64,000 bases of DNA. Origin: Anoplopoma fimbria. Lineage: Eukaryota > Chordata > Actinopteri > Perciformes > Anoplopomatidae. The stretch spans positions 22,277,552 through 22,341,551 of the forward strand of contig NC_072472.1 of the NCBI RefSeq assembly GCF_027596085.1, read 5' to 3'. The notes beneath the pieces are model-generated. The model was given only the letters and a program-made list of their open reading frames with translations. It made no database searches and was not told where the DNA came from. Within the stretch, counting starts at the first letter, position 1; every line of letters starts with the position of its first letter. Shown here piece after piece: positions 25,601 through 37,566 of the stretch. The translations under genes and the position numbers were made by a program.

Positions 25601-27722
25601 TGCGGGCCGTTCCACCTCCAGCGGCATGATCGAGGGAAACCTCCAAGAGTTTGGCCCTCGGTCCTACCTGGCCTTCTCGGTCAGGGATGGTAATCCCCGT
25701 CTGGGATACCTGGAAAACAGAGATTCAACATCCGCCCTCAGTCTACTATACGAAAGGATGTCTGATAATGCTCTTAGATATACATATTACTCAGAAGCAA
25801 GGCTGCCAAACTTAACATTCAGTCCATGCCAACTTCACTTAATGTTCTTCCTGTTCTGTCCCAGAAATTCGCGGAACTTATTCGCATTTTAAAAAACACG
25901 ATCTGTTAAACAGCCAGGTAAACAGCTTGAAAAATTTCTTGAGGATGTTTGAAACTTATGACATATATGAGTATTTCCCTTGTGGCACATTCACAAGTTT
26001 GCACGCTGATTATATTTAGCTGTAAATCAAACACATGTCAATAGGAGGAAGCCGCTGCAGGACTGGACGCATTGCAAGATGGACAGTCAGAGTTATTAAA
26101 CGTGTGAAAGCAACAAAGAAGTGAGAAGCATTGTTCTTAAAGTCACGAAACATGCCCATGAGTAAGAATAACTCACCTCTGAGCAAATGCCCATCCTGAA
26201 GGTCGATATATCCGGGACGAAACAGTCCACTTCTACACCTCTGCAATGCTGCTTATCTAATAACCGTCAACAGAGACAATCATTTCAAATCTTTTCATAG
26301 CATACCTGATATTTGGAAATGCAGAAGTACTTATGCACAGAACAGACTAAAATATATCTCTTGAAATTAGTTAAAATACATTTTAATCTTGTACTGTCCA
26401 TTTTGATGCATTCAAAGACGCTAAAACCTTAAAGCACAGGTATATTTTTCTTACAAATATGATTGCAATGTAAACATAAAGCCAAACATAAGTAATGTAC
26501 CTTTAGTAAATATCTTGTCGTTCATTGTGCAGGTTTTCAACTTCCTACTGTTGTCCAGATTACATTTTTTTATAACCTTCGTCATGCATCTTTATAGAAG
26601 GCACTACTTCCAACCCAGTATGTAACTTGTTAAATCAGTGCTGAAAGACACTTCAACTGCCCTTACAATTGCATCTAACCTTTTAACATATGAATCTTAT
26701 GATACTTATACTTATGTTTTCTTCTTCCATCACTAGGTGGTACACTTACATGGATCAAAGGAAAAAGTCAGGATTTTACACTTTTCTTTTAATGATCCGA
26801 TTTTGCTGGGATTAGATTTCTAAAAAACAAAAAAATTCGATTTAATACGATATTCTGTTTAAACATTAAATACAATCTTATATACAGTATTGGATCACCA
26901 AGATCAGCTGAGGCCCATCATGTCCCCTGGATGACCTTTGACCAAACTTTACCACGCTGACCTCATTGCTGAGCGGTGACGATGAGATGCCCAAACACAT
27001 GATCAGACTTTATCATGATATGCCTGTCTGGTCCACCACCAGCCGTATAATCAAACACCCTGACGACAGCAGTTATTTCTACGTTTCCATGCAGCCAGCT
27101 GTTGATTCACACTCAGATATCGACCCGTCAACTCTGAGAGGTCACTGTGCAGAATGACTCCTGCTGATGCTGGCTGACTTTTTGTTTTGAGAAGCCGACG
27201 AGCAGCTTCGGACATGAAAAGGCTCCGTGGCTGCTTTTGCCCTGCACTCTGAACGGCAGAGAGGAAGTTCCCTCCTAGTGCATAACATAAACTTGGCTCC
27301 AATAAAAGCATCCGTTGGCACCTCGGTGGACAACAGGAAGTCTTTGTTTATCCAAAAACATCCCGTTGTTGGCCTCGGGGTGCGTGACCCCCATGCTCAC
27401 TGTGTGGCGGTTAGAGCGTCATAGCAGCCGGGACGGAGCCCCATATTTCAAAAGCTCAGAACAAAGCTGCCAAATACTCTACATAAACAATGAAGGCATG
27501 AAGTCTACATGTATGTCTGCGTCAGACCCTCATCTGTTTGTCAAATTGCCTTTGTTTAACATAGATGTAGACTCAGTGTCTGACGCTCCCACATTCAGGG
27601 GCACCTAAAGTAATAAGACAATATATTGTACAACATTCTAAGAGTAGACAGTTACAAACTCCTGATAAGCGGAACACAATGACGGAGCAGCTGAGTCTGT
27701 TTAGTTTACCCAGTCAATGGGT

Positions 27723-27728
27723 TTTATT
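27723..27728 (-). terminator. Candidate poly-A signal of exoc3l2
   Basis: AATAAA on the minus strand about 490 bp below the stop codon. It is the nearest good hexamer I noticed; not otherwise supported. Confidence 0.35.
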
Positions 27729-28213
27729 ATGTTTCCAGCAACAGATCCATTTCATTCACAGTAAAGGTTCAACACATTTCCATGTCCATACACTATATCC
27801 TTGCATACATGTGGTATATATACCAGAGAGTGGGTATATACGGTTGGGTAAATACATGTTAAACCAAAGCCTAAATCATAATGCTTTGCATCTGATAGCA
27901 GTTGTTTCTGCAATGATATGGGGGGAATAAAAAGCTAAATAAAACTGAAGAAGTTACATTTTCAGGATATTTGATACCTTCTGTTGGCTTCTGTAGATGT
28001 CTAGATCAGCATGAGAAATCATTGTGATTATTACGATGCACAGTCTGTTTCACATTTTAAAAAAATGCACATGTGGAGATGGAGGAAAGTCAGTGAGTGG
28101 GTGTACAGTACGAGCAGTACCTGAGGTCAAGTTTCTGGTAACAATATTTGGTGCAATCAGTTTCTGGTCAAGGTGCATGTACATCTCATCGCTATCTTCA
28201 CGAACGCAGGCCT

Positions 28214-28535
28214 CTAGTCCTCTCTGTGGTGTTTATTTACGTCTTCCATGCTCTGGCCCTCGGCAGGATGAGGATCCGCGCCTCGGCCCCTCGTCCCGCG
28301 GCCTCGCCTGGGACGGTGCTCTGAGAACCAGTTGGAGACGGTCATGGCGAGGCGGAGGAAGCCCAGGCTGATGCAGTGCACCTCTGAGGTGATGGGGATG
28401 TCGGAGAAGAGGGCGCGGTCCCGGCACACCAGGGCACTACGGCACTCAAAGTCTTTGACTATGTTCAGGATCTCCTGGCGCTCAGCCTGCCGCATCATCC
28501 CTCTGATATTCAGCAGGGTGGAGACATGCTTCTTC
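28214..28535 (-). CDS. exoc3l2: exoc3l2 last coding exon
   Basis: Begins [20 protein letters not shown] and ends in a Gly/Arg tail ([12 protein letters not shown]) and [10 protein letters not shown] before the TAG at 28214-28216. Acceptor CCAACAG. Matches the usual C-terminal exon of the family; the Gly/Arg tail is less usual. Confidence 0.92.
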
Positions 28536-31500
28536 CTGTTGGGAGGAAGGATACGGGAGGAAAGGGAATGAGATGGGTGTTTATGGAAATTGGGTCTGTG
28601 TTTGTGCCGTAAAAGGCTGTCATGAGTTTGAGTCAACAGTGGCATCTGTCTGAGTCAGAGCATCTGTTTCTGGGAAAGAACATAAACATAAACGTTTTTT
28701 ATGTTAATAAATAATAACTTGTGCTTTATTTATTGGATGTAAGCCAATAATAAGAACAATTTGTTTTTGTACATCTTTTTAACATACACTCTTTACTTGC
28801 GTTTTGTTTTTTGTAGTCCTTATTTTTCGGATACCTTAATGACAGATCAGGTTGTTTGCCAATGACTCCCTAAGCGTAAAACACATAAAAGCTTCTAAAT
28901 TCACCAAAGGGGTTTTTACTGATGTATTCTATGTCGTAGAACAAAACGTTAAAATCTCTTCAGCTTGTGTTAAACACAGACATTATTTCAGGCATCGAAC
29001 CAAAAACACTGACTTTGAGAAAAGTGATCTAGAATTGCAAAATTGGGAGGATTGTCTGAAAAATTCCCTTTTGGCTAAAGTTTATACTTGCTACCTGTAA
29101 ATAATGCAGACATACATTTTGGTAATACTGTTGGCTTCCTCACTTTTCAGTAAGCCGCCAAGTCTGCAGGTACAAATGTAATAAGTAAACAGTTCTACAA
29201 TAATTCAATCTCCACTTGTTCTTGATGAATTTGTGTTGAAGTGATGAAGTGTTCGCTAAAACAAAAGCATGTGTCATGTCAAGTGTCAAGATACTGGGAC
29301 CCAAAAGCTATTCTTCTAATGGTTAATGACTAATCTACAAAGCAATCATTTAACAACACGTTTGAATAAGTAGGGTCTGTGTTTGTAGCGTGCATGAACG
29401 GACTCTGCTGCAGTTCAACGAAGCACCCAGAAAAACTCAAGAAAAGCAGGCATCCTTTGATCTCCTAAAATACCAGCAGGGGATGCCATGCGGTAAACAA
29501 AAGGGTTGAGTCAAGCGGTGAGTTAGCATGTCTCCAGGTCTGAACTGCTATGTTTTGCCCTCCTCTTCCACACCTCTCCCTCTTTGATTCCAAGTGTGGC
29601 ACCAGTCTGTCTCCTGCAGGGTGGCAGGAACAGGAAGTACTCGGCAGCAGCTTCCTGTCTGCTCCGCTGAGAGTTGTGCGTCATGCGGCGGTCGTAGGTT
29701 GCCGACCGTCACCTGAGTTTGTGCACAAACAGCCCTCTCAACGCACCCCCCTCTCCATCCCCTCGAGGCCTCATCCATTCTCAAAACAGACCCGCTCCCC
29801 TCTCCAAAAATAGCAAAGTTAATGTAGATATGTTTCCGCACTCCTTTTCCTTGTTTTGATCCATTGTGACCGAAAAAAACAAAACATTCATAGTCTTACT
29901 TTTTCCATGCTTTGGCAGAGTGCCAATATCAGCACAGTGAATGTGTAGCAATAAGCATAAAAGAATATAGGACCTTCGGGGGTACAGCAATCTGTTTTCT
30001 TAGACGCTTCCTGGTTGCAACAGAGATGTCCCAACACTGTTAATTTGCTAAACCGCTCACCGTATATCTGGAAACTCTTTCACCAGGACAGCCACCTCCA
30101 TCTGGATGGACGGAGTGTCCTCCAGGAGAATGATGTCAGCTAGGTGGCAGACAATGCTGTCTAACCAGGAGGAACTTGATTCCTGAAGCAGAGAGGGTAC
30201 ATTTTTTAATTAGCATGAGACAACAAGTATTTATTGCCATAAAAAGGTAGAGCTCATCATTAAATTGGACCTTATTTAGAAATTTGTCCAACAGCATGTT
30301 TTATCGCTGGTCCAAATTACCTTTTAACCGGACCCGACCTTGTGAGCTTTTAAGAAGCCCTCAGAGGAAACGCAGATTAATGCCTTTAAAGGCCAAAGGC
30401 CAAACATTTAGCTGATTTTCTGAGTGAATAACAAAGCTCCACCTCTGTTTTTCTAGGTCGTGTTTTTTCCTTCAAACACTCAGGAAAAAGAAAGCAGAAT
30501 TCTCTGGCTTGGCATCCACTAAAAATAACGACGTCTTTTTTAGACAGACACTGAAACCCCCCCTCCCCCAGTTTCCATGGACATTTCATCCCGCTCCACA
30601 GCAAAAGAGGCCATCAAGGCCATCCCAGAGCCACATCAAAGCCGGCTAGCTGACAGGAACAGGAAGTTCCTCCTGAACACAGCAGCTTCCTGTTGTCAGC
30701 CGAGGTGACGGACACTTGTTTGAACTTGCGAACAGAAAGGGGGCAAACACCACGCTGTCAGGCACAGTGTTTTACACTAACTTCCCCCCTCTGGCAAGTG
30801 CTAACGTAAGCCCGGTCCATCCATCTCCATCTCACTGACGGCATCCATTTTTCAGTGCTTGCTGCTGTATCAACACAGTCTGAGTTATTCCTGACCTAGG
30901 AAGCTCGAGGGTCAGACTCTGAGTTCCCTATGCCAGCTCTGCTCAGGGTTTTTAAGGAATCAGCATGTTGGAATTGTTTATGATGCTCAGGGTCTCCTGA
31001 AAAGCAATTATTAGCTTTTGAATGTGTTGGGTTTTAATTTTCCTGTTAGAGGTCCTGACTGTATAAGTTAATTTTAGGTTGAATCAGACTTTAATGATAT
31101 GACTTACCAGATCCTTAAAGAGTCCTTTCAGCTGTTTGGCCTCATCTTGCAGGCGGAAAGCCATCCTCTTTCTCATCTTGGAAGATGTGCAGATGACCCG
31201 TCCCCGCATGATGGCTCGTACATACTCCACCAGGACCCGCCGGTGCACCTCTCCCACCAGGGTCTGTCAGTCAGTATAAACAACCAATCACTGACTGGTA
31301 TCATATAACCCTCAAGTGAACCAGTAGAGAACCTAACAAGTTAAACCACCTCTGTTCCATCAAACAAGTGTTACCTGATAAGGCGGAGAGTCCATCCTTC
31401 TGAACTTCTTGAAGTGTTGTTTAATGCTGGCTTCAATAGCCTCAAAAGCCTCGGTGTTGTTCAGCCATTTTCTCTTTATCAGTTTGTCAAAGAAAGGCTG

Positions 31501-34500
31501 GAACGACACCAGACCAAGCTCTGATTATTAGAGGACATTTACTTAAGTACTGTGTTGACAGCTAGCTGATTCAAAATCATTTTCTGTTGTATTTGACATC
31601 CCAACAGCAATTCATAAATCAAATGCTCTGACAAAGAAATTAACAAAATCTGGTATCTGTGGTTGTTGCAGGGTTGTAATAAGCTTGTGCTTTTATCGTA
31701 GGATCCACATGACTGAATTTTCTAAAATGGGCATAGTTCTGCTTTAAGGACTGCGATAAGGCTTACTCACCCTGATGTGCTCAAACAGCCTGTCGGTCAG
31801 CACCCTCACTGACTGGTTGATGATCCTGTCCAGGGAGGAGTTGGCTCTCTGTACCGACTCGTCGCTGCCCTGTGGGTCACACTGCCTGCAGCGCTCCACA
31901 AGGGATCTACAGGTCAAACAGGAGAAAGGTAAGCAGGACTATCAGCAAATTGCTGCAGGAAATTTGTTTCATTTAAATAATGAATCTACCTCAGAGGAGG
32001 GCAGCAGTTGACCAGAGCTATGGTCCTGGAGACATATCCATCCCCTCTGTCTCCAAATTCTGCCTGAGTCTCATGAAACATCTCTGCCTTCCTCTGGAAA
32101 CTGGAAGCACAGATAGCTTTAATGAAAACCTACTGAATGCAAATATACAATCTAAACAATAATGTCCTATCCTGTAAAAACACTGGGGTTTGCCCCCACC
32201 AAAAATGCTCTGTATTCAAGACATCCTTAAATCAAAAAATTCCAGCATATTGCAAACAGTTTCCTTAAATGATTTATGCCTGACTGATAGCATATACTCA
32301 CTTGTAGAGAAAGTCAGCCAGTCCAACGAGACTACAGCGAGCCACTCTTGCCCCTAGAAACTGGTTGACAGATGTAGATCTGTCCAAGTCCACCTTCAAC
32401 CTCTGGAATTGAGAAAGACACGAGCGATAAGACATCTGCATCTGAGGCTTAAAACAACATTTCACAGAGAAAATGCCAGCATACCTGGATGACTGAGCGT
32501 GCGAGGTGGGACTGATACTCCTCTATGTGCAGGGTCTGGGCCCATCGCCTCTCCTCTTCATCCAGAACCTGAATCAGCTCTATCGTCACCTTCTCCTAAA
32601 AAATCACACAGTGAAATTAAAACCTGTCTACTATCTAGAACAACAACTTTGCAAAAAGAGCATTTCTCACCCTGACGATACTGATGCAGTCTTGTTCCAG
32701 ACGCTCCACTGTGTCTTGGGGCAGGATGGGCTCCAGGGGAGCGTAGTTGATGGGTGCAGTTGTGCCAATGGTTCCTAGGACATCCCTGGTCGAAAGTGAG
32801 AACTCATTACTAAACAAGTCCAGTTTCAAGGTTTGTAGTATCATTATTGCCTTATTGCGTGAGAGGTTTACCGTCTGATACGGTGCCCTACCTGTTGTAG
32901 ATGTTGTAGAACCAGTCTAGTAAAGAGTAGACGTCTGTGATCTGCAGCGGCCCCCTAGTGATGGTCCGGAGACGTTTGGCCACGGCTCGATGGTAACTGT
33001 CCACGTACACCTGAAAGGCAGCAAACTCCTCCGGGTAAATGGACACTGCATTCCTCCTCGCTGCATCCAGGTCGTCCACCATCCGACTCCTCAGGCGTTC
33101 CAGATACGAGGCCAGCTGGCCTGCCTGGGTGTCCGCCTGGTGCGGCAGGCTCCAGTCCGCCGCCTCCATCACGGCCTGCCTCCACTTCATCTTGAGTCGC
33201 CGGGGACGCTGGCCGGGCTGGATCCGGGGGCCCTCTCGGTCTGGCTTGGTCTCCTCTTTCAGGGCCCAGGCTGCATCTGCATGCTCCTCCTGCTGGATCA
33301 CCAGCACCACCAGCCCGAGGTTCGGCCCAGCACTGGGCTGGCGGAGGGACTCCCGCACTACGTCCCACATCTCCCTCTGCAGGGCCTCGTACAGGAGCTC
33401 CACGTCCTTGGCCTTCCGCCGGCCTGAGTCCAGTGATGCATTGGAGCTGAGGGAGTCTTCGAAGGTTGAGCATGATAAGGGGGTTATACCGGGAGGGGTG
33501 TCGGGACTAAGGGTAGGAGTAAGAGTGGAGGAGGCAGTGGTCGGAAGGAGAGCCAGCAGCTCGCACTCTCGTTCCAGCTCCTGAATGTGTGTGTCGGCCA
33601 GGAGAAGGTCCCTGTGGTTGACCAATTGTAGGATCTCCAGCACTGTGGGGAGCGAGAAGGAAAATGGCAGCTGTGTTCATTAGCAAAATAACGGAGGGTT
33701 GACCAGCAAACTGGGAGATCTGTTTTATGGTTATTGAGTAGCTGTGCGTGTGCCTGACTGACAAACTGACTTATTTGCTGCTCATTCTGCACACTCTTCT
33801 ATTCCTAGCGGGGCTCCCTGTGGAGCCTGTGAACAGTAGCTCGGTCAAACCTCTATCTAGAACAACCTGGGGTAGGAGGAAGTAAGGTCATTTCCTGATT
33901 TCACAGTCTGGTGGTGATTGAACCCAGTGACTCAGGGATCTGGGGACCTCTCAGCCTCATCAGAGAGTTATCTAGGATTGGGAGGAAGTACTGCTGAAGC
34001 TTGACAAGGAAGAGCAAAGTTCTAAGGGGAACTCCTGGCAAAAGACAGATTCTTCTAGGTCACTTGATACGGTTTAAAAACTCTTGACCTGGACCTTTTT
34101 ACACCTGATGACTCCTTGATTGTTACCTGAGAGGGGCTCCCTGGTTTTGACCACTGGCTCATCCTCCTCTGTTTCCTCCTCAGCCTCTTGGGACGCCTTG
34201 TCTGACATGGACTCCCTCTTCAGCTTGCCCAGACTGACCATCCTGAGGAAGGACGGCCGCCTGGAGGCCTCCGCCTCGCCGTCTGTGCTCATGTTCCCGC
34301 AGGGCAGGCTTTCTCTTCGCTCCTCCTTGCGTCGACCTGTAATTCTGCAAAGTTTCCAAAGCAGCAACGGAGAAAATGAATCAAACTTTCCGCCGAGAAA
34401 ACAAGGCACACTATCAGACAGCGTGATTTTTGCATATACAGGAATGTATGAACGGTAATGAGACCTGAGGTATGTATTGTACTTGACAGTCTGGCCCGGT

Positions 34501-37500
34501 AGCAGCTATGTTTGGAATGTCACATACTTTACACAAAGTGTGAGCATGACTGCCTCTGTTAAAAATAGTCGCATTGAATAAGCGCAGTAAGTACTCAACA
34601 AGTCGCTGAAACACAAAAGAGGTTCCGTAGATCAACAAGTTGCTATAGCATATTACATAACGCCTCAGGAAATAAGCACACTATATGCTATTCTATCACT
34701 GACCAGCAGCAACACTAACTTCTCCTCTGGGACTCAGAGTCTAATTCCTCATACTGTTAGTGTGCTGTTGTTGCACTGTTGCTCAAAAAGGCTCTCTTAT
34801 TCTAATTTATTTTCGGGGGGAGTTTTTCCTTTTCCGATGCTAGGGTCCTGGAACGGAGGATGTCAAATGTTGTACATATTTTAAGTCCCTCTGAGGCAAA
34901 TTTGTGATTTGTGATATTGGACTTTAAAAATAAATTACTTTCAATTTAATTATTACTTTACAGTTTTTCTGTGATAGTTACATTACTTAATTGTTTGGCT
35001 TTTTTTGAAAGCGGCCTTTTGACTTAAATAGATTTCTGTGGAAGTTATGGGATGTTGTTTGCTTTTAAGACATTCTTTTGCCGTTGAAAATCCTGAAAAT
35101 GGGCTTTTGTAAGTTATTCTACTTCATGAGATAATGGACGGATTTTTAGCAGAGCCCTCAAGAAAGGGTTTTCTACAGCACCATCTTCTTTTTTTCTGTG
35201 CTTCTTTGGGTTTATTAAGTATATAGTATATACTATATAGTATAGTATAGCATAGTATATATATATATTGTATAGTAATATAGTATAGTCTATCCTAATT
35301 AAAGGCACCATTTTACTTTTTCTATGTCATCCACAGCAGCTGAAGCACTTTTTACTATTTTATATCAGAAATCCACAATTCCCTGACCCACAAAAGCTAG
35401 AATCTTCTAAGGTTTTAAATCTTCCTCCTCCCCACCCCTCCTCACCGGAGCAGGGTCATAATTCCTTCGGAGCTCCTGCGTAGTCCTTTCCTCTTCTCCC
35501 TCTCTGGTGGGAGACTGTTTGAGTTTCCGGGGGTGTAGTGGGGAGAGTTGTTCCCCCAAACGTTGCGTCCAGATATGCGCAGCCCCTTCCCCAGCTTTCC
35601 AAGGGTTTTGAGGGGCGACACTCCACAGATGCGCTCCAGGGTCCCCCTGAGGGGCTTCCCTTTGGGGTTGCCGGCCCCGTGCCTCTCTGCGTTCACCTCG
35701 TTCTCCTCCTCTTCTCCGTCGCGGCAGGACCTGAGCTGGAGGTTACCCCTGACCTCCCCCATGATGAGGCCCACGTCGCCGCCGTGCCTATCATCCTCGT
35801 ACAGGTCCACGTCCTCAAAGGGGTTTAAGTTCCTGTTCAGGTCCTTCAGATCCTTCAGATCATTGAGATCATTCAAGTCCAGGCGGGGCAGAATCAGTTC
35901 ACCGTTCACTCTGGGGAACTCATGGCAGCTCTTGGACCTTCCTGGGAGCTTCTTCAGAATGGGCATGGTTGCACTTGAGATTTTACCAAACTGCAAAACA
36001 AGGACAATGTCAGATTTAGTCCTATTTTTTCCCCACCAGCTGGTACTTTAAAAAACACAACCCATAGCAACCCCATATGACAATATTGTCACCTCAGGGC
36101 ATAAATAAGCAGGATATCCAGACATTACTCCATCCATTCAGTGAATAGGAAATTGACTATTGAAAGTTTTTTTCTGGTGCTACAGTCATCAGACAGTTTA
36201 TATAACTGGGGGAAAAAAACATCCGTTCACATGCCTGGTTATGCAATTCACTTCACTTAGTAAATAGGAAATATGTATTCAAATATTGCTGCGTTTACAA
36301 ATGCTGAACTTCAGCTTTAAAGAAATATTACATTATTCCAAAATAAATAGTTTATATAATAAAAATAACTTTCTCCTTTTTTTTCTCCTGCTGATTGGGG
36401 TAAATTGTCTTATATTTAAAAATAAATCACATAATTTTTCTGAGTGAAAGATTTTTGTTGTCTAGTCTCAGTTTGAAATGCCAGAGACTTGTCCATTTTG
36501 GTCTGTCTTTTATGGACCTAATGTATCCCAAGAGACGTCTTGGTTAAAGTTAAATAGTTGAACCTGCCACACAACTTCAAGGATAGGTTCACATTTGGTA
36601 AAGTCTGTCCTAAAACAACAGACATGTCCATATGTATATTAAAACAGTTTTTTGTAAAGAATCATCTTCAGCTTAAGTTAATATATATCTGATTAAAGAG
36701 ATGCAGTGGTCTCTGTGAGGAAACAAAAAGCTGGACTTTTTCCACTACAAAGACTAACGTTGGATAATAGATAACTCAAACTGCTTCAAATGTAACTTAA
36801 AATGTATATTTATATAAAAAATATATATATCTATACACAATATGTGAGTTTAAAGATATACCTCAAACATGAAACCTTTCATTTAACATTGGAGTGTTTG
36901 ACATTTGTGATCTTAGTCATCACCCAATTAAAGAACATGCATGATATCATAAGAGAATTTCTACTGTAGTTTCACTTTTAAACATTTTCACATAAATGCT
37001 ATAATATAGATTCAATAAATAATATTAGCCAATAAGTGAACTTCAAACTTAAGAGAATCAGGGTGTGGGGACGTCAATGTTCATATTAAGATTTAAATCA
37101 CTGTCGGGTGAAGCACATCTGGGCAAACACTCTGAATTAATGGCCACCTTCCTGATATGGAATTAGCTAAATCCACATCCATTTTCTTCGTCATAGCATC
37201 AGTAGCCCTGTAGTTCTGTATGCGTAGACCCGGAGGCTTCCTTGTCCAACCAAAGTCCTCTGCTGCTGCCCACCTAGCAGCTCCACTGTACATAGTGGGG
37301 ACAACTGTCTGTTTTTAGTGGGACATTGAATTCAAAATAATGAATCCGTGCTAATAAGCTGTCCTCTATATACTGACATCATGGAAACAGTTAACGTCCC
37401 AACATTTAAATCATTTAGTTAGAAATCGCAAAGAAGTAGAAATAGATTCATGACAAATAGAATCCACGTCCACAGATTTCTGGCTTGGGGCTACTTTGTG

Positions 37501-37566
<66 letters not shown>

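Larger units (their letters stand above)
13456..28213. other. Intergenic region between mark4 and exoc3l2
   Basis: 14.8 kb between the mark4 start and the exoc3l2 stop. It holds the mobile elements and repeats listed between 14326 and 22630. Between 22700 and 27700 I saw no gene, RNA gene or clear repeat; the longest open frame (25488-25892, plus) has no recognisable domain and was not called. Confidence 0.6.

Noticed and set aside
25488..25892. Plus-strand frame of 134 residues in the intergenic region
   Set aside because: No family resemblance, no exon-like borders assigned, and chance frames of this length are expected in 64 kb.
32990..33584. Plus-strand frames of 145 and 181 residues
   Set aside because: Antisense shadows of exoc3l2 exon 4, whose minus-strand frame has family similarity and correct splice sites.
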